64,000 nt of DNA, taken from positions 8,863,662 to 8,927,661 of the forward strand of contig CM076652.1 of assembly GCA_038496675.1 (NCBI GenBank). The letters run 5' to 3'. Each line of letters opens with the position of its first letter. The first letter of the stretch is position 1. Of this stretch, positions 57,001 to 64,000 are shown one piece after another. Under the pieces are notes generated by a model. It worked only from the letters and a program-made list of their open reading frames with translations. It was not told where the DNA came from and did not search any database. The translations under genes were made by a program, and so were the position numbers. This DNA comes from Rachycentron canadum (taxonomy: Eukaryota; Chordata; Actinopteri; Carangiformes; Rachycentridae).

Positions 57001-60000
57001 TTTGCCATCTGGCTCGTGGCCAGGCTCCCATTCAACCCCAGGCCGGAGCTACTGCTGAGGTCTCTCTTATCAGAGCCATTACTCTTGGGCTCCGTGGGTA
57101 CAATAGGAGTAATGACCTGCCCCTCAAGGGTGATGTTGAGTCTTCGAATGACAGCACGGCCAGTGAAGGCAGGCTTCTGTTCCTCAGACACATCTGGAGA
57201 CTGTGTCTTGACAGGGGTTAGGTCATGTGTTGGAGCCTTCACAACACTTTTCTCCAAAATTTTGCTACTGCGATCCAAAGGAGAAAGGCCTAGGCTTTTT
57301 CTTATCTCAGCACTCTTTAACCAAAATTCCTCAATGATATCAGTCTTTTTAGCAGGTGTGTCCTCTGATGAGGAATCTATAGAGTGCTCCGGTGTGCCCT
57401 TGTCGGTTTTGGTCATGGGCGTTGATGTGACTGCAGGAACCGGCTGAGTTCTGACAGGTGAATCAGAGGCGAGGGGCGAAGATGGTTCCTGACAAGGCAA
57501 AGGCTGGGCACAGATTGGGGAGAGGGGATTACCTGTGAGAGGGCAGATGGAACGGTGAGGGTACACTGGAGTTTTAGGTGCGCAAGTCTCTGGTAGGGGG
57601 GTGGGCTGGGAGCAAATTGGTGAGCTAACTGGAGACTTGACAGGGGATGTGACAGGTGACTTGATTGCTGGCTTAAGTGGAGATGCGACGGGTGATTTTG
57701 TCGGGGAACCAGAAGGCGATGAGACATTGATAGGAGAAGCAGTGGCAGCAGGAGGAGGAGTAGGAGAAGGAGAAGGGACAGAAAAATTATCATGGACAGG
57801 AGCAGGTGAAGGGCACAGTGGGCTCTTGGCAGCTGGAGAAGGAGTTGTCTTGTCACGCTTTGTTTCCTCAGGTATGAACGGATCAGGGAAAAAGCGAGTG
57901 ACAGGAGACTTAACAAGAGGGTTCTGGGGAAGAAAGAGAGAGATCAGTATTCAGTCAAAAATACCATCACTTATCTTCAACTTGATAAGTTTAGAATTAT
58001 CTCACCTGTGTCTCAGGCTGTGGTGATGGTTTGAGTGGGGAAAAGACAACATCTTCTTTCTCCAATGGGCTGCTGCTGGATGGCCCTGAAAGCACAAACA
58101 ACAAAATTGAACTGCAATGTATTCATGTAAGAAAAAAAAAAAAACAAGTGAGTGAACAATTTCAAGGAGTGATTAGTGAAATGTACCAATACTGGAGGCG
58201 ATTCCCACACTCTCAGATTTCTTGTCTTCTTCAGGAAGTGCTTCAGCTTCCTCTGATTGGTGCAAACGAGCCTCTGCTTCCGCATCTGAGGGGATGTCAT
58301 CTGGAATTCAAACATAACATTATGAAGCATTGTACTGTTATTCAACGTTGTAACTTTAAATATTTACTGTATTTTATTATGATGAGTTCTTTGTAAATAA
58401 AAGATGTTACTCCTCGTTATTATTTGTATTAGTTTGTAAGCTTTACCTTGATCCATCTCCGTACCAGGCTCTATATCTGGGCTGTTTGCTTCTGCTTCGA
58501 GGTCTTCATCCTCACAGGGCTCTGGTACAACAAAAAAAATGGCAAGAAATGGGTAACACATTCTGTTTTAGGTCAATTTCACAGTGAAAACCATATGAAA
58601 TTTTCATACAACAACCTGATATCAATTCAGCTTTTTTTTTTTCCCCCAAAAAAAATCTACTTTGAGGCAAAATTTAAAAAATAAATAAATAAAAAAGGAA
58701 TTCAAAGATTGTTTCATGAAATTGGTTGAAAAAGGAAGAAAAAATTAGGGGAAAAAAAAAAATAATTAAAAAAAATATTTTTTTATGCAGAAAGCTTTAA
58801 AGAAAGTGTTCTGGCAAAAAAATAAATAAATAAATAAACCATACAACATAAGTCTGCTTATAAAGAAAGATGGGCACAGAGTAGCATTAGTAAATACATG
58901 CAGCTATCCATTTAGAAATTAGCAAATGGATGACATTTGAACCAAGCAAAAGCACAACCACATGTTAATGACAATGGTTACGAGATGAGCAGCAGTCCCT
59001 CATGTATACAAAATTTATTATAAGAGACTAAAAAATGGAAGAGGGGAAATAACCCACACAGGTAATTGCATGCAATTTTGAAATAATATCACAACATTAA
59101 CCATCATTTGTGCTAAATGCACAAAATGGGCCATTGTTCATGTGGGGGCGCGAGCACATACTGAAAGAACATTTAATTCTAGTGCTTCTGAGCCCAAAGA
59201 GATCTTTGCTAAGCTTTTCACCCACAACACAAGAGCTGCCTGTGAACATAGGACTCTGGTTCCATTCATTCAAGCTCTTTAACAGTTGGCTAAGTACCTC
59301 AGCATACCCCATTCTCTGAACTTTTTGCAAGGATAAGAGCCTAAAGGGGTTAGTCCAAAAAAAAAAAAAAGCAACGATGAAATGTGCACATGTTACCCAT
59401 CAGGGCAAGAAACGCTGTGGTATCAAGTGTTTTCAAGCCTTGATAGCTCAACTGTCTCTGGAATACATTACATTGCAGTACAGTACACCATGTAAGTAGA
59501 GAGAAAGTACATATTTTCAAAGTTGGAAAGGGTAGGATGAGAGGTTGGGTTGTCAAAGGTTAAATACAGGTGCTGATCCAATTCCAAGAGAGCAGAACTC
59601 TCCAGAGTGACAGCCTTACAGCATGCATGCTTGTGAGTTTATTGTCTGTGCGTGTTTTCCGCATGCTCCAGGAAAAGGCCAGCCGATAGACAGTTAAGAA
59701 TACAAGTCTAAGACGGGATGTTGTGATCCCGTTGAAGTCTGAGCTACCTCCAGACATGGACTCCAACCAGACTCTCACTGCCTCGTGTCGGGCCGATGTG
59801 TGGGCAGGTGCTACGTTCAAACCAGAAGATACAGAACAACGAGGGATAGATGGCAGGGAAATAACAGCAAAGTAATTAGACACATGGGAAAGGACACAGG
59901 AGAACAAAAAAGAACAAAGCAGAACAAAATCAAAGGGAACTGACAAGGGGGTTACATGGTGCACTGGGATGTGGTTGAAGAACTTTAAGCTCACCCCAGT

Positions 60001-62538
60001 GGACCAAAAGCAACTTTAAATGACAAATTAAAAGACTGAACACAAAATTAGACATTCCAAGAAAAAAAAGCAATGTGACAAAATGTACAAAAATCAGACA
60101 TGATTATAAACAACAGGTGGGTTAGTTGGGGGAGGTGGCTCTTCCTGTCGCAGACACAGACATGAAAACAAGACAGCGGCAGCCACACTGATGAAAAAAA
60201 GGACCCTGATTCTTAACATTGTGACGCCCACAGTCACAGACAGTCTCTCACAGTCCCAGGTGTTCAGCTCCTCTGGGTGGGTTACCTGTGGAGGAGGGCT
60301 GCGTGAGCTCAGAGGGTTGGGAGAGTTGGGAGGCCGAGGCCGGCTGGCCATTCTCGTCTCCCTCAGAGTCCAGGTGTGTTCGCACCAAACCTGGAATGGC
60401 CTGGGGATCCACAGGCTGCAGGACTTGTTGGATCTGAAGGTTCTTGGCTAAATTAGGGTGTCGCCGCATGTTGTGTTTTTTGGGGTTGTGATGAAGTCGT
60501 GTGAAGATTGAAAAGATGAGGGCAGTTGTACAGGGAGAGTAGTGAAGGATAAGGGAAGTAGAAGAAGAAGAAGAAGAAGAAGGTGAAAAAGACAAAAATG
60601 AGGGAGACGTAGAGAAACAGTTAGATTACAGTCGCAATAAAAAATCATCAGAGGCGAGGAAGAGGGAGGCTGCATGCACTAGGCTGCAAAAAGTCAAACC
60701 ATAATAGTGAGCCTCATAGATATACAAAGAAAAATTATTTGTTGAACTGAGCTATTCTACCACTCAATACCAAACCACTGCAGCACCTGGGTGAGAAACA
60801 GAAAAATCTGGCATTTATCAGATTAGTACTTTAAAGCCATAAATATAAACTGAGGTTAAAAAAAAAAAAAAAAAAAGAAGAAGAAGAAAAGAAAAGAGCA
60901 GGTTAAAGTGGGACTCACAGTAAACTGAAATGCACTTGCCCTTTTCAAACCACCAAGTGCAACTGACAAAACAAAAACACAAAAAAAAGGTAGGAAAGCC
61001 ACATTCTTATCCTTGAAAATGAAACCCAAACCAGCCAGGATTAAACGTCACACTCAAAGTAACTGCAAACACATCCACAGGCAGTTCTGCCGCTACCTTT
61101 AAATGTACCAACATCCTCTTCATCTGTGAGGTACTTCTCCAGCCAAAGGCCTGACTGGAGCTCTCTATCCCAGGGGCAGTAATCCCCCTCTGCCAGCAGG
61201 GGGAGACAGAGGTCGTTGCCCCCCAAAAAAAAAACATACACATATATGTGTGTGCACATCAACACAGAGGACAGGGGTGGGGGGAGTAATGAAGAGGAAG
61301 GAGTGTAAAAGGAGGACAGAAGCAAAGGATGAGAATGTTTGAGACAGTGATACCAAACATGACAGATTTCGATAAAAAGCAAAGGCAGTTCTGTATTGTC
61401 TTAAACAGTGCAAATGGAGACTGGACAGGAGTGTAAACACACAGAAAATGGAGAGAAACCACATTTGTAAGTCTTCCAAGGTCACACCAAGAGTGAAAAA
61501 TGAATTTACCATCGCTTGACTCCTCATCCTCTTCCTCCTCATCTTCATCTTCCTCCTCCTCTTCCTCTTCTTCTTCTATTTCGCCGTCTCTGCTGACTGC
61601 GTCACCCTGAGCCTCCCCCTCCCCCTCCTCTCCACGGTCACCCCTCAGTTTGGCATGGAGCTCTACCGCCTCCTTCCAGGGAACACCGCCGAGGTCAGAG
61701 GGACTGGGGAGCTGCTGCTGCTCCACCTCCACCTCAACCTCCTCCTGATCCTGATCCTCCTGCTCATCCTCCTCATCCATGTCCGACTCTGAGCTACTGT
61801 TAGGAAACACAGGAGCCAAAATACAGTGTTAGAACAAGCAAGTTTTTGCAGGCAACAGGCAATGTCAGTGAAGAAACAGACACCAGCTTCCTCCTACAGT
61901 TTTTCACAATAATACTTTACATACACACAATACACAATCATTTTCTACAGGAAGGTACAATTCTGTATTTTTGATGTTAAGCAGAAATATGCACTAGGTT
62001 ACCAAATAATATCCATCTTCAGACTCTATTACTTGTTATTTTTTCAATTTATTAGGTTTGCAATTAACTGTTGAGTCTGTTAAATGTCAGAAGTTTGGAA
62101 AAAAAAAAAAAAGGCCATCACATTTTCTGAGAGACCAAACTGACATCTTCAGTGGTTCTTTTCTTCTTATTAGCCCAAACACATGCAAGTTACAATGATA
62201 GAAAACAGAGTCACGCAGCATATTGTGACATTTCAGAGGTTGTAGTCAAAGAATAGTCAGACATTTTTAATTCAAATATGACAACTAGTGGATTACCAAA
62301 ATTAGCAACGATCAAAAACTGTATCTTGTTGTCATCTCCTACCTGGAACCTAAGTCAGCATCTGTGGCCTTGTCCAGCACACTGCTGAGGTTGTGTTCTG
62401 CCAGCGTCTCCTCAGGCACCTCCTCCAGCTCCTCCTCCCTCTGCAGAGATAGACGGTAGTTCTCCAGCTCGATGCGCTCTGGAGTTCCCCGCAGTCGTTT
62501 AGGCAGGCTGGGCTCCTGTAGTCCGTTGACCTCCGGTG
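42250..62538 (-). CDS. mical3: MICAL3, C-terminal two-thirds (5' exons outside window)
   Basis: Seventeen exons, in transcription order: 62538-62343, 61796-61510, 61189-61097, 60447-60286, 59810-59748, 58521-58447, 58300-58187, 58085-58006, 57923-55874, 55790-55696, 55192-55013, 53987-53937, 53199-53092, 51548-51455, 43502-43403, 42598-42525, 42434-42250. Phases agree at every join; 1334 residues plus TAA. Blocks shared with human MICAL3: PSDLGGVPWKEAV, EEFWLKSAEIRKSLGLSPLD, SSSSGLGLNGS, RKSFVETVEEIPFADDVEET, AEERMRAREKSIKSQALKDA, KKRSSLFSPRKNKKEKK, KSLWKAVFSGYKKDKKKKDD, LSFSEDSDLS and the whole C-terminal bMERB domain (last ~190 residues). MICAL proteins are flavin monooxygenases that oxidise actin methionines; bMERB binds Rab8-type GTPases, and MICAL3 acts in exocytic vesicle docking and cytokinesis. 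The catalytic, CH and LIM domains are to the right of the window. Fish have two mical3 copies; I cannot say which this is. Confidence 0.93.
42525..42598 (-). CDS. mical3: mical3 exon (bMERB, ARELELEDRQSRLQQ)
   Basis: It codes FARELELEDRQSRLQQELRE then RMAVE. The acceptor is CCCCAAG and the donor GTAAAT. Confidence 0.93.
43403..43502 (-). CDS. mical3: mical3 exon (bMERB, KKDDPKLMQEWF)
   Basis: It codes GMGKKDDPKLMQEWFKLVQE then KNALVRYESELMI. The acceptor is CTCCAG and the donor GTAAGT. The intron before it is 7.95 kb, the largest in the window. Confidence 0.95.
43733..43750. repeat. (CA)n microsatellite with (CACG)n neighbour
   Basis: CA run followed within 20 bases by ACGC tetranucleotides. 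Confidence 0.85.
46009..46620 (+). repeat. Polypurine-rich tract
   Basis: A GGA/GAA-rich strand, with GAGGAGGAGGAAGAGGAGG at about 46018-46040 and (GA)n at 46266-46281, interrupted by the GTAACC cluster. The opposite, transcribed-sense strand is pyrimidine-rich. Confidence 0.7.
46054..46137. promoter_or_regulatory. Cluster of X-box / GTAACC half-sites
   Basis: GGGTAACCCGGTT at 46053-46065, GTTGCCATGGTAAC at 46082-46095 (a near-perfect RFX X-box) and GGGTTACGTTACC at 46124-46136. Five GTAACC/GTTGCC half-sites in 84 bases, in an intron of mical3. This is a candidate enhancer based on motif density only. Confidence 0.4.
47956..48005. repeat. (CA)n microsatellite
   Basis: About 24 CA units with one CG interruption. 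Confidence 0.95.
48169..48200. repeat. (GT)n microsatellite
   Basis: GT run with TATG interruptions, ending in TATATATAG. Confidence 0.85.
49288..49343 (+). repeat. (CCAG)n tetranucleotide array
   Basis: About fourteen CCAG units with AATC and TCAG variants. The reverse strand reads as a false Trp-Leu-Ala-Gly/Asp repeat peptide. Confidence 0.93.
51455..51548 (-). CDS. mical3: mical3 exon (bMERB coiled coil)
   Basis: It codes IIQRQLEQVEEKQRQLEERG then VAVEKALRGEA. The donor is GTAACG. Confidence 0.95.
52708..52732 (+). repeat. (CAAT)n tetranucleotide repeat
   Basis: Six units of CAAT in the mical3 intron between two bMERB exons. A (TAA)n run follows at 52800-52836. Confidence 0.93.
52800..52836 (+). 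repeat. (TAA)n trinucleotide repeat
   Basis: About ten AAT/TAA units, mildly interrupted. Confidence 0.88.
53092..53199 (-). CDS. mical3: mical3 exon (start of bMERB)
   Basis: It codes KTYTEEELNAKLTRRVQKAA then RRQAKQEELKRLHRAQ, nearly identical to human MICAL3. Phase 0. The donor is GTACCC. Confidence 0.95.
53937..53987 (-). CDS. mical3: mical3 putative 51-base cassette exon
   Basis: It codes SVYVPHALAFKRSYATK. The acceptor is TGTCTTCAAG after a T-rich tract and the donor is GTAGTA. Phase 0 both ends, so it can be skipped. Confidence 0.6.
53988..55012 (-). other. mical3 intron between the two putative cassette exons
   Basis: 1 kb of AT-rich DNA with nothing recognised apart from T and A runs. 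Confidence 0.6.
55013..55192 (-). CDS. mical3: mical3 putative cassette exon (Lys/Glu/Arg-rich helix)
   Basis: 180 bases, phase 0 on both sides, coding RHMDIFDLVSGIQKEAIIKE followed by ~40 almost entirely charged residues (KKERRRELKEKKRAKERHKE, then RERGKEVDREKEKDNEE). The acceptor is ACTCCTAG and the donor GTATTG. It fits between KSKAD and the bMERB exons without breaking the frame. I do not recall it in human MICAL3, so it may be alternatively spliced or a lineage-specific exon. Confidence 0.65.
55696..55790 (-). CDS. mical3: mical3 exon (LSFSEDSDLS)
   Basis: It codes DLKSRRNLSFSEDSDLSCDD then VLERSSQKSKAD, matching human RRQLSFSEDSDLSSDDVLEK. The donor is GTGAGT, phase 0. Confidence 0.92.
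55874..57923 (-). CDS. mical3: mical3 giant exon (Ser/Pro-rich linker, conserved islands)
   Basis: A single 2050-base open exon coding ~683 residues. It begins NPLVKSPVTRFFPDPFIPEE and has a run of SP/TP motifs (about 57600-57730). It then carries the conserved islands EEFWLKSAEIRKSLGLSPLD, SSSGLGLNGS, STMLTPPSSPPPPVP, RKSFVETVEEIPFADDVEET, AEERMRAREKSIKSQALKDA, KSKKRSSLFSPRKNKKEKK and LWKAVFSGYKKDKKKKDD. The acceptor is TTCCCCAG and the donor GTGAGG. A GTAATC inside (about 57533) is a possible internal donor, but the frame runs on. Confidence 0.92.
58006..58085 (-). CDS. mical3: mical3 exon (Ser/Pro linker)
   Basis: It codes PSSSPLEKEDVVFSPLKPSP then QPETQ. The acceptor is CTTTCAG and the donor GTGAGA. 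Confidence 0.75.
58187..58300 (-). CDS. mical3: mical3 exon (DDIPSDAEAEARL)
   Basis: It codes DDIPSDAEAEARLHQSEEAE, ALPEEDKKSESVGIASSI. It resembles SPSDADRELRL and the following acidic segment of human MICAL3. Phase agrees on both sides. Confidence 0.78.
58447..58521 (-). CDS. mical3: mical3 exon (acidic, EPCEDEDLEAEA)
   Basis: It codes EPCEDEDLEAEANSPDIEPG then TEMDQ, corresponding to the acidic linker of human MICAL3. The donor is GTAAAG. Confidence 0.75.
58522..59747 (-). other. mical3 intron
   Basis: 1.2 kb, with an A-rich block at 58730-58840 including AAAT repeats. No exon is supported. Confidence 0.65.
59748..59810 (-). CDS. mical3: mical3 small exon (APAHTSARHEAVRVWLES)
   Basis: It codes APAHTSARHEAVRVWLESMS then G; 63 bases. 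It fits the phase of both neighbours (1 in, 1 out). The acceptor is AACGTAG, with a weak pyrimidine tract. Confidence 0.6.
60286..60447 (-). CDS. mical3: mical3 exon (NLQIQQVLQPVDP)
   Basis: It codes AKNLQIQQVLQPVDPQAIPG and a Ser/Gln/Pro tail ending TQPSST. It resembles RLQQVMHAADPLEI of human MICAL3. The acceptor is AATTTAG and the donor GTAACC. Confidence 0.75.
60559..60583 (+). repeat. (GAA)n trinucleotide repeat
   Basis: About seven AGA/GAA units in the intron upstream of the 60286-60447 exon. Its pyrimidine complement may act as part of the polypyrimidine region. Confidence 0.88.
61097..61189 (-). CDS. mical3: mical3 exon (EGDYCPWDRELQ)
   Basis: It codes EGDYCPWDRELQSGLWLEKY then LTDEEDVGTFK. 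Supported by splice sites (TGGCAG and GTAGCG) and by exact phase with both neighbours. I do not recall this segment in the main human isoform. Confidence 0.7.
61510..61796 (-). CDS. mical3: mical3 exon (PSDLGGVPWKEAV and poly-acidic stretch)
   Basis: It codes SSESDMDEEDEQEDQD, then SPSDLGGVPWKEAVELHAKL and an almost pure Glu/Asp tract ending EESSD. The acceptor is CCTAACAG and the donor GTAAAT. Same order as in human MICAL3. Confidence 0.92.
62343..62538 (-). CDS. mical3: mical3 exon (RIELENYRLSL region)
   Basis: It codes PEVNGLQEPSLPKRLRGTPE, RIELENYRLSLQREEELEEV and ends VLDKATDADLGS. The donor GTAGGA is clear. The acceptor (GGGTTGCAG) is the best candidate but the upstream partner exon is out of view, so the 5' end is uncertain. 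Confidence 0.7.
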
Positions 62539-64000
62539 CTGCAACCCCCGGGTGCGATGAAGGCATCAGGGCGGGCAGCAGGTCGGTGGTAAGAAGGCAG
62601 GAGAAAGAGAGCACAAAACACAACTGAGAATCAGGCAGGTGCAACAGTCTAGAGGAGAAGAGCAGTGCAGGACTGATTGTCAGAGCATTGTTAAGCTTCT
62701 ATCTGTATGTATCTCTCTGTGCAAATAAACTGGACTAATTGAAAAGTACTGTGCCACTATTTGTGAAACCTACTGTGTTTACAGACACAAATTCTTTTGG
62801 TGTGGAAATATCAGTCTAATAGCATCAAATCTATCACACATCCAACAATAAAACTAGTGCATTTTGCTATAAAATTATTTATTACTCCCACTTCACTAAA
62901 AGCAACTTTGGATTTTTAGGACAAACCGACAACAACACACCAATTTAATATCTAGAACTGAATTTATTGCGTTAGATTATATTCCTACAGCAAATATTAT
63001 CAACAAACACAAATAAGTTTAACACTCTAATATCTATTATACTACAGTTATAGGTACAAGGTTTGTGCCTTGCCTTTTTCCCATCCTAAGAAGCAAATCT
63101 TAAAACTGTATTTCCAAAATGTGGCTTTCAAAAGACTGGGAATCGATGAGTGTGAGTGGAACGGTTAAAAACAAGTGCTTTACATATTATACTACACTTG
63201 TTGGTTCTCCACTCACTGAAGCAGGGATACAGTTGCCCTTCAATTACAACTGCCGTAAGCAATGACCCCCACTCTAAATCCCCCTAAAAAGCATAGGTGT
63301 GACAGTGAATGTGTGATATTTGATACTGTAGCATAGAGGATGTTATTTTATGTAGACAAGAACTGTGATCAGGCAGCTGAAACGGTTCCCTTTTTTTACA
63401 TCAAGGTAACATGCCTGACAATGTGAGACATCTGTGAAGAAAATTACCATTAAAATTTAATTCTTCACTTTTCCATCAAAAGCAACCATGACAATTAAAG
63501 GGTTTAAGCGACCCCGTGATCTCATAAATGCCGATAGCACAGTGTTCGGCTTTGCAATATATTTATATGTATCTTCAATATTTTAAATAATGAAGATCAT
63601 TCATTTTTCCATGGGATTTATCCCAAAATGATTTCTGAAATACTTGAAGATCATTCATTTTAATAAAACCTTATTATTACTATGCAGTTTAGAGGGTGAT
63701 GTGATTTCCCACTGAAGCAAAAGTATTGGTTTGTATTATTATCATTATCTTTATTATATATTGTTATTGTATTTAACCCATGTTGCCTATGTACTATATT
63801 CATTAACTGTGTTATTATCTAACATAAATGTGGCATATGTTTAAATTATCATTTATGTATTTAAATATTTCAATTTATAATACTACACTTGCCACACAAT
63901 GCAGCAGGCCTACATTTTACTAAATTTGAACTATGTAGTTTTGGTGAATCCTACCAGCCTATGCATTTCAGCTCTTTCTAGTCTATGATATATTATTATA
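62539..64000 (-). other. mical3 intron to window edge
   Basis: About 1.46 kb, AT-rich. No exon that continues the mical3 reading frame could be identified. Confidence 0.6.

Noticed and set aside
57529..57535. Internal GTAATC donor in the giant mical3 exon
   Set aside because: The reading frame runs on through it with coding sequence on both sides, so a splice there is not needed.
57601..58026. Plus-strand frame with GDLTGDVTGD repeats
   Set aside because: It is the mirror of the Ser/Pro-rich mical3 exon on the minus strand; the repeat is explained by the SPVTSP coding array.
1..64000. tRNA, rRNA, CRISPR or bacterial operon features
   Set aside because: None seen; the window is eukaryotic with spliced genes. 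The tRNA-like boxes at 6390 and 22855 belong to dispersed repeats.

Overview
This window is vertebrate nuclear DNA, and the gene content and repeats point to a teleost fish, probably a compact spiny-rayed genome. The coding parts are short exons with GT-AG introns whose spliced products match vertebrate tspan9, tspan33, ttc38 and mical3. The introns are AT-rich and full of (CA)n microsatellites, homopolymer runs, Tc1-type debris and a tRNA-like teleost dispersed repeat. Family comparisons are from memory of the human proteins; no database was searched.

Layout: 1-8710 (+) holds the 3' half of a tetraspanin of the TSPAN9 type (four coding exons; the first three membrane spans lie left of the window). 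16248-28471 (+) holds a complete eight-exon TspanC8 tetraspanin, TSPAN33 (270 aa). 29169-39750 (-) holds a complete fourteen-exon TTC38 (466 aa). 42250 to at least 62538 (-) holds the C-terminal ~1330 residues of the giant MICAL3, from an acidic segment through a long Ser/Pro-rich exon to the C-terminal bMERB (Rab-binding) coiled-coil domain; the FAD monooxygenase, CH and LIM parts lie right of the window. All exon joins were checked for phase and keep the frame.

The two tetraspanins are co-directional, and ttc38 and mical3 are co-directional on the other strand, so tspan33 and ttc38 converge with stop codons only ~0.7 kb apart. TSPAN33 belongs to the ADAM10-partner tetraspanins, TSPAN9 is a tetraspanin-microdomain protein, MICAL3 links Rab8-type vesicles to actin and cytokinesis, and TTC38 is poorly characterised. 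They are neighbours rather than one pathway.

I did not find a clearly new biological system. The points most worth checking are: two skippable, phase-0 exons in mical3 (one encoding a very charged Lys/Glu/Arg helix) that I do not recall in the human protein; a solo LTR and a decayed Tc1-type copy in tspan33 introns, with a hairpin MITE of apparently the same Tc1-type family in a tspan9 intron; two degenerate minisatellites; RFX X-box-like sites, one inside a cluster of GTAACC half-sites; and a probable antisense 3' overlap between tspan33 and ttc38.
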